A DNA stretch of 64,000 nt, taken from the NCBI RefSeq assembly GCF_038006205.1, contig NZ_JBBOUU010000001.1, positions 498,001-562,000 of the forward strand, given 5' to 3'. The stretch is from Solibacillus sp. FSL R7-0668 (lineage in GTDB: Bacteria; Bacillota; Bacilli; Bacillales_A; Planococcaceae). A program made the translations under genes and the position numbers. Of this stretch, positions 8,956 through 17,771 are shown piece after piece; the stretch's first letter is position 1, and every line of letters begins with the position of its first letter. The notes below the pieces were generated by a model. That model ran no database searches. It saw only the letters and a list, made by a program, of their open reading frames with translations, and was not told the origin of the DNA.

Positions 8956-9584
8956 CCTACTTCTGTGATGGCTGATTGTGTAATGAGATTGCCGTTTTTC
9001 TCCATTTTAAAGGTCGGTGTTGCAAGTTCGCTCTCGTCCTCAAAGGCTACGAGACGTCTTGCGCGGTTCATAATGGAAACAAATTGCTCGTAATCTTCTT
9101 TAATGGCTTTGTTTTCTTTTTGTAATGCCTGTAATTGCTGTTCAAGCTGCTGCTTTTGTTCTGTTAATAATGTTGTGAGTTTGCGCCATTTTAGTACATC
9201 CTGTTCGCTAGAATGATTGTGTTGCAAACGTACTAAATAGGCAATGACGATATCGAGTGATAGTGCAGATAATGGAATCGACATCGGCTGCTCTTCATTT
9301 GACGGTAGTAAATAGAGTGGTGTTGTACGTCGTTTTGTTGCTTGATTCATTAGGCGCATCCGCTCTTTACGTTCCTTTTTGGCCTGTGCTAAATCCTCCT
9401 CGTAAATACGACGAACGACCGCATTCCAACGAAATCCACAGGCAGCAGCGGTACGGTTTAATAGATCCCCCGCTTCCTCAAATGCATTTAACTGTGTACT
9501 ACCTTCCTTCACATGACGAATGACCGCTTCAGCTAGCAATGCGTCATTTTCTTCAATCCATGCATCCTGTCTTGTTTTTGTCAT
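8940..9584 (-). CDS. rsfA: Prespore-specific transcriptional regulator RsfA
   Basis: A 214-residue DNA-binding protein that tunes sigma-F-dependent genes in the forespore. The N-terminal 60 residues form a MYB/SANT-like helix-turn-helix (AWIEENDALLAEAV, then FRWNAVVRRIYE). The C-terminal half holds a glutamine-rich coiled coil (LLTEQKQQLEQQLQALQKEN) for dimerisation. It matches YwfN of B. subtilis in layout and place. Start ATG is preceded by AAGGGGGA. The family is forespore-expressed in relatives; I did not identify a sigma-F promoter. Confidence 0.88.
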   Translation of the reverse strand: MTKTRQDAWIEENDALLAEAVIRHVKEGSTQLNAFEEAGDLLNRTAAACGFRWNAVVRRIYEEDLAQAKKERKERMRLMNQATKRRTTPLYLLPSNEEQPMSIPLSALSLDIVIAYLVRLQHNHSSEQDVLKWRKLTTLLTEQKQQLEQQLQALQKENKAIKEDYEQFVSIMNRARRLVAFEDESELATPTFKMEKNGNLITQSAITEVGDVHP

Positions 9585-9720
9585 AAATATCCCCCTTAAG
9601 TTGTTGTAAATCTATCATGTCCAACGCTCGAAAGATTTATTCACTGTATGGTAAATTGTTGCTAGAATTATCGTGAGCGTAGCAGCTATCAGACCTTTGA
9701 CGGAAATACTAGGATAATAC

Positions 9721-9750
9721 TTGAATGAAGTGCGCGATTTAAGCTACAAT
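9721..9750 (+). promoter_or_regulatory. Sigma-A-type promoter before the palindromic repeat
   Basis: TTGAAT at 9721 and TACAAT at 9745 with an 18-base spacer. Transcription from it would begin just before the 46 bp palindrome and run into the DUF1450 gene at 9921. Confidence 0.5.
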
Positions 9751-9760
9751 AGCTCTTAGG

Positions 9761-9806
9761 TTAACTTGATTCAGCAGGGGTTTAAACCCCTGCTGAATCA
9801 AGTTAA
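9761..9806. repeat. Perfect 46 bp palindrome
   Basis: 20 bp arms flank a TTTAAA centre that is itself palindromic, with no mismatch over 46 bp. The arms contain TTGATTCAGCAGGGG and its complement. There is no T-run, so it does not look like a plain terminator. It is the first module of a larger hairpin-rich element that runs to about 9900. Confidence 0.9.
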
Positions 9807-9837
9807 GCCCCGGCAGATGTCACAGATTTTTAGAGGG

Positions 9838-9900
9838 ATTTTTCAAGTGAACTTGAAAAAATCTGGACGCAATTACGTCGAGGCGTAATTGATACTAGAT
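9838..9900. repeat. Hairpin modules of a dispersed repeat element
   Basis: Two more inverted repeats follow the palindrome: ATTTTTCAAG / CTTGAAAAAT (9838-9861) and CAATTACG / CGTAATTG (9870-9891). The second, with its flank ending in TAGATA, is matched by a diverged copy at 43513-43547 before rpoE. The element ends about 20 bases before the DUF1450 start codon. Confidence 0.65.
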
Positions 9901-9920
9901 AAGAAAGAGGTGTTGACACT

Positions 9921-10145
9921 ATGGCAAACTTATTTCATGTTTGCGATGAATGTCAGGCCGTTAATTTAAAGACGTTAATTCCCAAATTACAAGAGATTGA
10001 TCCAGAAGCAACGATTGAAATTGGCTGTCATTCATATTGTGGTCCCGGCCGCAAAAAAACATTTACTTTTGTAAACAACCGTCCAGTCGCCGCATTAACT
10101 GAAGAGGAGTTAATGGTAAAGGTGTTAGACAAGCTAAAAAAGTAA
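9921..10145 (+). CDS. DUF1450 family protein (YuzB-like)
   Basis: A 74-residue protein with the DUF1450 layout: Cys8 and Cys11 (CDECQ), then [10 protein letters not shown] with Cys36 and Cys40, and a C-terminal helix [14 protein letters not shown]. The fold resembles thioredoxin-like ferredoxins, and metal or redox function is inferred only from the cysteines. AAAGAGGTG precedes ATG. It is monocistronic, read from the promoter before the repeat element and ended by the hairpin at 10152. Confidence 0.8.
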   Translation: MANLFHVCDECQAVNLKTLIPKLQEIDPEATIEIGCHSYCGPGRKKTFTFVNNRPVAALTEEELMVKVLDKLKK

Positions 10146-10151
10146 CGACCT

Positions 10152-10187
10152 AAATCACTAGTCATGCAATAGGGCTAGTGATTTTTG
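10152..10187 (+). terminator. Intrinsic terminator after the DUF1450 gene
   Basis: Stem AAATCACTAG / CTAGTGATTT with a 13-base loop and T-run. Confidence 0.8.
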
Positions 10188-10260
10188 TATGCTATCAATT
10201 CTTTTTTACTACGAAGTTCATTATAATGAAGGAAAGAGGCTTTAAAAGGAGGTCGTTTGG

Positions 10261-11565
10261 ATGTCTACATATGGACAAATGAAAATGCCAGAAGAAAAGG
10301 TATTTAAAGACCCGGTGCATCGTTATGTGCATGTGCGCGATCAGGTGATTTGGGATTTAGTAAAGACGCGTGAATTCCAACGCTTGCGCCGTATTAAGCA
10401 GCTTGGTACAACCTATCTTGTATTCCACGGTGCTGAACATAGCCGCTTTAGCCATTCACTAGGCGTGTATGAAATTGTACGCCGTATTGTTGATGATGTC
10501 TTTAAAGGACGTCCGGAGTGGGATGATTCGGAGCGCTTACTGGTTCTATGTGCGGCGTTGCTTCACGATTTAGGGCACGGGCCATTTTCGCATGCATTTG
10601 AAAATGTTTTTGAAACCGACCATGAATATTTCACGCGTCAAATTTTACTAGGAGATACGGAGGTAAATGCGGTGTTGCGCCGTGTTGCAGCGGATTTCCC
10701 TGAAAAGGTAGCACAGGTCATTGAAAAGACATATTCGAATGATTTGGTTGTGAGCTTAATTTCGAGCCAAATTGATGCCGACCGTATGGATTATTTGCAG
10801 CGTGATGCGTATTATACAGGCGTGAGCTACGGGCATTTTGATATGGAACGGATTATGCGTGTCATGCGTCCACGAGAAAATGGGGTAGTGATCAAGGAAA
10901 GTGGGATGCATGCAGTGGAGCATTATATTATGAGCCGTTATCAAATGTATTTGCAAATTTATTTTCATCCGGTGTCACGCAGCGCGGAAGTCGTCTTGAA
11001 CCATATTTTGCAACGAGTAAAGGCATTATGGCAAGAAGGCTACCAATTCAAAGTGCAGCCAAAGCCGTTTGAGTCATTCTTTGAAAATAATGTTTCGTTA
11101 GAGGATTATATTGCGCTGGATGAAAGTATAATGCTTGCCTACTTCCAATTTTGGCAGCATGAAGACGATGCCATTCTCCGTGACTTAAGTCGCCGTTTTG
11201 TCAATCGGAAGCTTTTTCAATATATCAATCTCAACCCATTTGAGCGTCCAGAGGTGTATTCCGAACTACGCCGATTATTTAGGGAGGCAGGATTAGACCC
11301 AGCCTATTATTTAGTGCATGATTCGACATCCGATTTACCGTATGATTTTTACCGTCCAGGTGTGGAAGGAACGAAAAAGCCAATTTTCTTGTTAATGCAG
11401 GACGGACAGCAGCGTGAATTATCAGAACGCAGCCAAATCGTAGAAGCCATTGCTGGACACATTAAGGTAGATCATAAAGTGTATTACCCAGAGGAAATTT
11501 TCGCGGATGAAGGAATCCCGAAATCATTACGGGATGAAATCTTTAGATTAATCGAATCTGTATAA
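10261..11565 (+). CDS. ywfO: HD-domain (d)NTP phosphohydrolase, YwfO type
   Basis: A 434-residue HD superfamily enzyme of the dGTPase/SAMHD1-like group. The metal-binding residues are His65 in SRFSHSLGVYE, His102-Asp103 in LLHDLGHGPFSHAFE and a later Asp in SSQIDADRMDYLQRDA. This motif set is that of dNTP triphosphohydrolases, which adjust nucleotide pools. The exact substrate is not certain. The ribosome binding site AAAAGGAGG is strong. Position after rsfA matches B. subtilis. Confidence 0.88.
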   Translation: MSTYGQMKMPEEKVFKDPVHRYVHVRDQVIWDLVKTREFQRLRRIKQLGTTYLVFHGAEHSRFSHSLGVYEIVRRIVDDVFKGRPEWDDSERLLVLCAALLHDLGHGPFSHAFENVFETDHEYFTRQILLGDTEVNAVLRRVAADFPEKVAQVIEKTYSNDLVVSLISSQIDADRMDYLQRDAYYTGVSYGHFDMERIMRVMRPRENGVVIKESGMHAVEHYIMSRYQMYLQIYFHPVSRSAEVVLNHILQRVKALWQEGYQFKVQPKPFESFFENNVSLEDYIALDESIMLAYFQFWQHEDDAILRDLSRRFVNRKLFQYINLNPFERPEVYSELRRLFREAGLDPAYYLVHDSTSDLPYDFYRPGVEGTKKPIFLLMQDGQQRELSERSQIVEAIAGHIKVDHKVYYPEEIFADEGIPKSLRDEIFRLIESV

Positions 11566-11644
11566 ATGCAAAACTCTTATTGACTATCAATGCGGTATCT
11601 AAGTAGTTCCTATTTTTCAAACTAATTGATCTCTAATAAAAACA

Positions 11645-11671
11645 AAAAAAGAGAACCTTCTCAGATTCTCC
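11645..11671 (-). terminator. Probable terminator after ywhB
   Basis: Weak stem GAGAA / TTCTC, read on the minus strand, followed by seven T. Confidence 0.4.
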
Positions 11672-11690
11672 TTTGCCTAACTCTATGGTA

Positions 11691-11876
11691 TTACTTGTCG
11701 CTGTAGCGTACGCCAGCTGTTGCGTAATGGTTTTTGGACATTTCTTCGATAATAATGGATACATTTTCTACTGGTGCGTTGACTGTTTTGGATACGGCTT
11801 GTGTCACTTCTTCTACTAGCGCGCGCTTTTGTTCGTCAGTGCGGCCCTCGATCATTTTGATTGTAACGATTGGCAT
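11691..11876 (-). CDS. ywhB: 4-oxalocrotonate tautomerase family enzyme YwhB
   Basis: A 61-residue tautomerase subunit. After removal of Met the catalytic base Pro1 is exposed (PIVTIKMIEGRT) and Arg11 is present. The Arg39 of classical 4-OT is not at the usual place, as in B. subtilis YwhB, whose physiological substrate is unknown. It assembles as a hexamer in the family. It starts after GGAGGCGAC on the minus strand and is divergent from ywhD with only 65 bases between start codons. Confidence 0.88.
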   Translation of the reverse strand: MPIVTIKMIEGRTDEQKRALVEEVTQAVSKTVNAPVENVSIIIEEMSKNHYATAGVRYSDK

Positions 11877-11941
11877 ATTGTCGCCTCCTACGTAAAATAT
11901 AGTGTATAGTAATAATAATATCGTATTTGGAGGTATTTACA

Positions 11942-12454
11942 ATGGCAAACGATGAAAAATCAAAACCAAAAATGGGCTTTACCATTATAAAAAATGATCC
12001 GACAGACGGACATAAGGGCTTTGGAATTGGCTCGCTTTCATTAGAAAATGTGTCGCCAGTTATTATTGATGTGGCAGAGGGTACGGCGATTGTGGATGTC
12101 GGCGCAATGCATGCCAAAAGTGATGTAGAGCGTGGAATTAAATTTACGACAAACCGCGAAGATTCAGCGGGTGGTAAAGATTACTGGCTTGTGTGGGTAA
12201 CGATTGATCATAAAGAATCGGGCGCTTACTTTGCAGGGGTAACAGCTTGTGAGATGGTTGTAAATCGTGAAAAACGTCGTGGGTACAAAATTTTAGCAGA
12301 TCATGTCAATAAGATGGATAAATCAATGAAACGTAAAATTATTGTCGAGCATATGGACGAGCCTTCAAAAAAAATATTAGCAGACTTCCTCAAAAATCAT
12401 GATGAAGCAATGTGGCTTAATAGCGATGAGCAATTGCGCAATCATTTGAAGTAA
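11942..12454 (+). CDS. ywhD: YwhD family protein
   Basis: A 170-residue soluble protein of the YwhD family, function unknown. The start is ATG 11942 after TTGGAGGT; a TTG 15 bases upstream overlaps that site and is rejected. Regions rich in conserved residues include GFTIIKNDPTDGHKGFG and GAMHAKSDVERGIKF. It lies between ywhB and pbpG as in B. subtilis. The site-2 protease gene ywhC found there is absent here. Confidence 0.85.
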   Translation: MANDEKSKPKMGFTIIKNDPTDGHKGFGIGSLSLENVSPVIIDVAEGTAIVDVGAMHAKSDVERGIKFTTNREDSAGGKDYWLVWVTIDHKESGAYFAGVTACEMVVNREKRRGYKILADHVNKMDKSMKRKIIVEHMDEPSKKILADFLKNHDEAMWLNSDEQLRNHLK

Positions 12455-12899
12455 TTGCTACAAGACGGAAATAGAATTTATGCAGTCAATGACTTTTTTA
12501 GGGAAATGAATCCATTCGGTGAACAATATGTGACATTTCGGGCACAACGAAAATCCGTGGTTGAAACTGCTTCCAAAAGAAAGTAAACTGAATTTAAAGC
12601 TTGCAAAATAGTAGGCTAGGACACGCGGGAAATGAATAGTGATGAGGGTTATGCGGCATTTGTAATTTCCCAAGTCGAATGCCCCATGATTCTCATTCTT
12701 TCATTGACCCCAATAGAAAAGCTCTTTCGTTTTACGGACTAGAACCGGAGACGAAAGAGCTTTTTTATTTTTGATCCTTTAAAGCTAGGGCTTAAACGAT
12801 GCTAAGAAAAATGGGTACTAACTGGGGATTCACACATATTTCCACCCGCCCGTACTAGAATGAACCACTACCACAAATGACTAAATTAAAGGAGATGAT
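12455..12899. other. 445-base gap between ywhD and pbpG
   Basis: No convincing gene. It holds a strong terminator near 12717 and an unassigned AT-rich stretch. A minus-strand frame over 12458-12673 has a CPKC motif but starts with TTG without a ribosome binding site, so I do not call it. It could be a decayed element. Confidence 0.5.
12717..12770 (+). terminator. Strong intrinsic terminator
   Basis: 14 bp perfect stem AAAAGCTCTTTCGT / ACGAAAGAGCTTTT with a 20-base loop, followed by a T-rich tract. It most likely ends the ywhD transcript. Confidence 0.8.
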
Positions 12900-14954
12900 T
12901 TATTCCCAAAAACTTCTGAACGCCTCCATAGGGGATTCTAAAAAATCATCCCATGAATTCGAATCGAAGAAATCAAATGTTGTACAGGTTTCTGTTGGTA
13001 TATCCTTTGTTTTAAAATAAACGACCCGTTGATTTTTACAGGCATTGCTTGCAAGCTTGCCACTTTCAATATCTACGGTTACAGGTGCAACACCCTTTGG
13101 AATATCAAATGCTTCATTTGACTTGCCATCTAATGCGGCTTCCATGAAATCAATCCATACTTGTTTAGAGGCAGCCATATCTGCTTTTACCGATAAGGTT
13201 TTGCCTTGATCGTAGCCATTCCATACACCTGCAGTTAAGCTTGGTGTAAAGCCAATCATCCATTGATCTGAATTGGTTGTACCTGATTTTGCGGCATACG
13301 TATGTGTCATACGTGAGCGCAGGGAAAGCCCGGTTGCAGGCGAGTAATCACTGAAAATCGGGTCAAACATACCAGTCATCATATGCGTTAAAACGGATGC
13401 ATCTTCTTTTGAAATGACTTGCTCTTTCTCAGGCGCTTTATATTCGTAAACGACTTTACCCTTTGCATCGGTAATTGAAAGGACCGTTGTTGCATTGCGC
13501 TTTTCGCCACCAGCGGCAATGATATTATAAGCATTTGTTAAATCATAAAGTGAGTTTTCCATTGTACCAAGCGCGACCGCTGGATTATCCTTGTCGGAAT
13601 AGGCTAAGCCAAAACGTTTTTGCATGTCGCGGAATGAGCGATAGCCGATATCCTCTAATGTTTTAACGGCATAGACATTATCAGAAATTGCGAGTGCCTG
13701 AGCCATGGACAATTCGTGCTCGGCATATTGTTTATTAATATTTTGTGGTGTGTAGGTAGCACGTCCACTATCATACGTAAAGGTTGTTTCACTTACATCT
13801 AAAAACGACATCGGATTATAACCCTGCTCAAAAGCCGCTGCGTACAAGATAGGCTTGATCGCAGAACCGGGCTGACGATTGCCGAGTGCGACGCGATTGA
13901 ACGAACTCGAGCTATAATCACGACCACCGACAAGAGCCGTTACGAATCCAGTATCGGCATCCATACTTACAAAGCCGACTTGTAGGTCACTGTTCGGCAT
14001 ATTTTTTTCGATTGATTTTTCAGCTGCGCGTTGGTGTGCTTGGTTCAATGTTGTTTGAATCGTCCAGCCACCTTCACTAATATTTAAGTTTTTCTCTGCT
14101 AAAATATCACTAGCCTCTTCCCAGACGACATCTAAAAAGTAAGGGGCAATGGATTTTGTTGCAATCCATTCGTCACTTTTTAAGGCGACTTGTTCTTTTT
14201 GAGCATGTGATTTTTCTTCGTCTGTGATTTTCCCTTGCTCATTCATTAAACGTAAAATGACCTGCTGCCGATTCGTCGCCTTCTCTAAATTATTGAGCGG
14301 CGAATAATACGTTGGCCCCTTTGGCACACCGGCAAGCATGGACGCTTCAGATAAAGTTAAATCCTTTGCCGATTTACCGAAAAAGTAACGGCTTGCGGCC
14401 TCGGCACCATACATACCATGTCCGTAATAGACAGTATTTAAATAGCCCTCTAAAATTTCCTCCTTCGAATAAAAGAGCTCTAAACGATAGGCATAAAGCG
14501 CTTCGTTAATTTTACGCGTCCATGTTTTTTCATGCGATAAATAAAGATTACGCGCGTATTGCTGTGTTAATGTACTAGCGCCTTGAACCTTGTCACCAGC
14601 TTTTAAATCTGCTAAAACAGCACCAGCAATACGTGAATAGTCGAAGCCACGATGTTGTAAAAAGTCCTTATCTTCTACAGCGATTGTTGCATCTATTAAA
14701 TAGGGAGAAATATCCTCATAGGCTGTCCAATAGCGGCGCTCCTCGGTGAAATAATCCCCGATTTGGTTGTTATCGCTATCTAAAAAGATGGATGCTTTGG
14801 GCACGGTAAGCGGTGGCGCACCAGCGACCTGTGCATATATACGTAATGAAAGGAAGATGACAGCGAAAAAGCATAGCAAGGCGATCGCAACAAGACCAAT
14901 TCGTTTACCAAATCTTCTACGATTTTTTTGTTTTTGATATTGCTGTCTTTTCAA
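12900..14954 (-). CDS. pbpG: Class A penicillin-binding protein, PbpG type
   Basis: Bifunctional membrane-anchored peptidoglycan synthase. A positively charged N-terminus precedes a membrane helix at about residues 20-40. The GT51 transglycosylase domain follows, with Glu94 in VEDKDF and the QGASTLTQQ motif at 124-132. The transpeptidase domain carries Ser364 in GSAIKP, SDN at 424-426 and KSGT at 556-559. ATG at 14969 has no ribosome binding site, whereas GAGGTGG lies just before TTG 14954, giving 684 residues, so I choose TTG. Position between ywhD and speB matches pbpG (ywhE), which acts in sporulation in B. subtilis. Sporulation use here is inferred from that. Confidence 0.88.
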   Translation of the reverse strand: MKRQQYQKQKNRRRFGKRIGLVAIALLCFFAVIFLSLRIYAQVAGAPPLTVPKASIFLDSDNNQIGDYFTEERRYWTAYEDISPYLIDATIAVEDKDFLQHRGFDYSRIAGAVLADLKAGDKVQGASTLTQQYARNLYLSHEKTWTRKINEALYAYRLELFYSKEEILEGYLNTVYYGHGMYGAEAASRYFFGKSAKDLTLSEASMLAGVPKGPTYYSPLNNLEKATNRQQVILRLMNEQGKITDEEKSHAQKEQVALKSDEWIATKSIAPYFLDVVWEEASDILAEKNLNISEGGWTIQTTLNQAHQRAAEKSIEKNMPNSDLQVGFVSMDADTGFVTALVGGRDYSSSSFNRVALGNRQPGSAIKPILYAAAFEQGYNPMSFLDVSETTFTYDSGRATYTPQNINKQYAEHELSMAQALAISDNVYAVKTLEDIGYRSFRDMQKRFGLAYSDKDNPAVALGTMENSLYDLTNAYNIIAAGGEKRNATTVLSITDAKGKVVYEYKAPEKEQVISKEDASVLTHMMTGMFDPIFSDYSPATGLSLRSRMTHTYAAKSGTTNSDQWMIGFTPSLTAGVWNGYDQGKTLSVKADMAASKQVWIDFMEAALDGKSNEAFDIPKGVAPVTVDIESGKLASNACKNQRVVYFKTKDIPTETCTTFDFFDSNSWDDFLESPMEAFRSFWE

Positions 14955-15245
14955 ATTTTTCCACCTCATTTATTGTTAAAATACGTGCATGCTAAAAGCA
15001 GTAAAGATTTATGAAAAATCATATAAAGTCTATTGCACTTTTAGTGAAAACAACTATACTTTTTCGTAGCACTCTGCAAAAAAAGTGTCGAATGATGTCG
15101 GTTGCACTTAATTATACGAAAATAGCGAACTAAAGTTTCATATGCTAAATTTAGTATGAGCAAATACAAGGAAACATATGCAAACTTTATCTATAAAAAT
15201 TTGCAAACGGCAGCTTCACTACGAGAGAAGGTTTGGTGAGTATAC
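14955..15245. other. Divergent regulatory gap between pbpG and speB
   Basis: About 290 bases without a gene, rich in A and T, expected to hold both divergent promoters. A CTAAATTTAG palindrome flanked by CATA and TATG lies near 15140-15160. I could not fix a promoter with confidence. Confidence 0.4.
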
Positions 15246-16118
15246 ATGAGATTTGACGAAACTTATGCGGGAAATATGTTTATTAAAAGCAATCAAAATT
15301 ACGAGGACTGTCAGGCAGTGCTTTACGGCATGCCAATGGATTGGACAGTGAGCTATCGTCCGGGGCAGCGTTTTGGCCCAGCGCGAATTCGTGAAGTATC
15401 GATTGGATTAGAGGAATATAGCTTCTATTTAGATCGTGAATTAGGAGACGTTCCATTTTTTGATGCGGGCGATATTCCGTTACCATTCGGAAATGCAGAA
15501 AAATCATTAGCTGAAATTAAAACATTTGTCCGAAAAGTATTAGCAGATGGCAAGGTGCCCGTTGGAATGGGTGGCGAGCATTTAGTATCATTGCCTGTTA
15601 TGGAGGCTGTTTACGAAAAGTATCCAAACTTAGCGATTATTCATTTTGATGCTCATACCGATTTACGTACGGATTATGAGGGAGAAGAGTATTCACACGC
15701 AACGCCAATCCGTAAAATTGCCGATACTATTGGACCGAACAATGTGTATTCATTTGGCATTCGCTCTGGCTTGAAAGAGGAACTACAGTGGGCAAAGGAA
15801 AATGGCATGCATATTTCCTTATTTGAAGTATTCGAGCCGTTAAAGGCAGTGCTTCCTTCATTAAAGGGTCGCCCGGTTTATGTAACGATTGATATCGATG
15901 TGTTAGACCCCGCACATGCACCAGGTACCGGTACTGTGGATGCGGGCGGAATTACACCAAAAGAGCTGCTAGCATCCATTCATGAAATTGCGCGTTCAGA
16001 GGTAAATGTTGTAGGCTGCGATTTAGTAGAAGTCGCACCGGTGTATGACCATTCTGAAATAACAGCCAATACAGCTGCTAAATTAATTCGTGAAATGATT
16101 CTTGGCTGGGTGAAATAG
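15246..16118 (+). CDS. speB: Agmatinase
   Basis: Ureohydrolase that converts agmatine to putrescine and urea. The Mn ligands are in order: His112 in GGEHLVS, Asp135, His137 and Asp139 in DAHTDLR, and Asp216 and Asp218 in TIDIDVLDPAHAPGTG. The length of 290 residues is normal. In B. subtilis speB follows the spermidine synthase gene speE, but here speE is missing next to it and pbpG is the neighbour. The ATG at 15246 has only a weak GGTTTGGTGAG ribosome binding site. Confidence 0.92.
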   Translation: MRFDETYAGNMFIKSNQNYEDCQAVLYGMPMDWTVSYRPGQRFGPARIREVSIGLEEYSFYLDRELGDVPFFDAGDIPLPFGNAEKSLAEIKTFVRKVLADGKVPVGMGGEHLVSLPVMEAVYEKYPNLAIIHFDAHTDLRTDYEGEEYSHATPIRKIADTIGPNNVYSFGIRSGLKEELQWAKENGMHISLFEVFEPLKAVLPSLKGRPVYVTIDIDVLDPAHAPGTGTVDAGGITPKELLASIHEIARSEVNVVGCDLVEVAPVYDHSEITANTAAKLIREMILGWVK

Positions 16119-16156
16119 TAGGGGAGCCTACTAGATTATTTGGATAAAGATAAAAA

Positions 16157-16212
16157 TAAAGCCTTCCTCAACATGCTAGGAGTTAGCGGAGATGTTGAAG
16201 AAGGCTTGTTTA
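16157..16212. terminator. Bidirectional terminator between speB and the SLH-CAP gene
   Basis: 16 bp near-perfect stem AAGCCTTCCTCAACAT / ATGTTGAAGAAGGCTT between convergent genes. Confidence 0.8.
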
Positions 16213-16213
16213 A

Positions 16214-17563
16214 TTATTGGTTATAAATCGTTCCAAACTTTGTCGTATAGTACACATTGTAATCACTTTCGTTTGAGTAACCAACACCATAGCCGATTAC
16301 TTTAAAGCGTTCGTTTAATAAATTATTTCGATGCCCTAAAGAATTGATGAGCCCCGTATGAGAAGAAAAGATGGAGCTATAGCCTGCCGAAATATTTTCT
16401 CCCCACGAATAAAAATCGACGCCAGTTGCCAATTTATCGATACGATCTCCGGGTGATAGGCCTTCTGGTGTATGATGATCAAAGTAATTACGCTTTGCCA
16501 TATCCTCACTATGTCCTTTTGCCGCCATGGTTAAAATTGAATTTGTTGCTAAAGCAGAGACACCATTTTTCGCTCGGAATTCATTGGCTAAATCTGCATA
16601 AAGCTGTGCTATATTTTCCGTTTCCTTTGATGTATGAAGTTTCGTTGCTTTTGCTACGATATCCTTGTAGTTAGCATTGTTGTACCAATACGATACAGCA
16701 CGAACCTCATTATTTTTATGCTTATCAATATGTGGCTCTACTTGAAAATGAGTAGGTGCTAAGGGAACAGCTGTTGGAGATGGCTTGCCAATTTGATAGC
16801 CGAACAAATCGGCACCAGGTATGGAGTTGTAGCCACCGATGACTGTATCGTCATAAGTTATTACGACTTCATAATTGGCGATGGGTTCCTCGTTGTGCAT
16901 AACATGATAAACAATATTATCGCCCATTTCATAGCTACGTAATACACGGTCCTGTTCTTTAAATATTGGTGGCTCTGCTAAAAAACGTACCGAATCTGCC
17001 AGTGATGCTAAATTCATTTGCGACGCACGATATAAAAACGCCACAGCCTGTCCGCGCGTTAATGTGTTGTGAGAACCGTAAATGCTTGTTACATTCTTTC
17101 CTGACATTTGTCCTGTGGAAAGCTTCGTATCGAGCATATATTGGGCACCGTTTTTATAATGAATCGACAAATCATCGTATGCTTCATAATTGGGTACATT
17201 TCCCGCTGCATAGGCAAGTAGTACCGACACATCGCCACGCGTAATATTCCCATAAGTCGCAGCAGTATTGAATATTAATCCATAATTAGCTAACACCTTA
17301 TAAAAATCCTCGTATGTATTTGCTTGGTTTTTCTTGAAATCATAGGTGTTTGTATACATTTTCACAAAATGATTAAATGTGACCTTATTATTTGGCTTGA
17401 ATGTATTGTCAGGGTAGCCAGATACAATATTTTCGGCAACCGCCCATTTTACGGCCTCTTCATAGTATGCTCCATTTGGCACATCCGAAAAAGCATGACT
17501 AACTTTTGTTGGCACAACGATTAGCGTAACTACTAATAAAAGCATTCCAACGTATTTTAACAT
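16214..17563 (-). CDS. Secreted SLH-domain CAP (SCP/PR1-like) surface protein
   Basis: A 449-residue exported protein. There is a signal peptide at about residues 1-24 (MLKYVGMLLLVVTLIVVP, cut after HAF region). Two to three S-layer homology repeats follow at about 25-190 (AFSDVPNGAYYEEAVKWAVA, SGYPDNTFKPNN), which anchor to pyruvylated cell wall polymer. A variable middle region comes next, and a C-terminal CAP domain at about 315-449 (HSEDMAKRNYFDHHTPEGLS, WGENISAG, GHRNNLLN). This resembles the YkwD group. The function is unknown. AAAAGGAGGAT precedes ATG. It is a single-gene unit between two terminators. Confidence 0.88.
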   Translation of the reverse strand: MLKYVGMLLLVVTLIVVPTKVSHAFSDVPNGAYYEEAVKWAVAENIVSGYPDNTFKPNNKVTFNHFVKMYTNTYDFKKNQANTYEDFYKVLANYGLIFNTAATYGNITRGDVSVLLAYAAGNVPNYEAYDDLSIHYKNGAQYMLDTKLSTGQMSGKNVTSIYGSHNTLTRGQAVAFLYRASQMNLASLADSVRFLAEPPIFKEQDRVLRSYEMGDNIVYHVMHNEEPIANYEVVITYDDTVIGGYNSIPGADLFGYQIGKPSPTAVPLAPTHFQVEPHIDKHKNNEVRAVSYWYNNANYKDIVAKATKLHTSKETENIAQLYADLANEFRAKNGVSALATNSILTMAAKGHSEDMAKRNYFDHHTPEGLSPGDRIDKLATGVDFYSWGENISAGYSSIFSSHTGLINSLGHRNNLLNERFKVIGYGVGYSNESDYNVYYTTKFGTIYNQ

Positions 17564-17732
17564 GAATGGATCCTCCTTTTGTTATATTTTTACATATAGT
17601 CAAGTGTAGTGGAAATGTGTAGGAGTTACAAGTGTAAAAAATGATAGGATTACGCGTCTCGTTTTGGGGAAGCAATTTATATAAGAGCTAGTTCTCATCC
17701 CAACGTATCCACTTTTGACTCGATAAAACAAT

Positions 17733-17771
17733 AAAAACGCAGGACGATGCTTACCGATCGTCATGCGTTTT
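17733..17771 (-). terminator. Intrinsic terminator overlapping the end of the GGDEF gene
   Basis: Minus-strand stem AAAACGCATGACGAT / ATCGTCCTGCGTTTTT with an 8-base loop and T-run; the last codons lie inside it. Confidence 0.75.

Noticed and set aside
12458-12673. Minus-strand 71-residue frame with a CPKC motif
   Set aside because: It begins with TTG with no ribosome binding site, an overlapping frame holds the only nearby ATG, and no family is recognised. It may be a decayed fragment.
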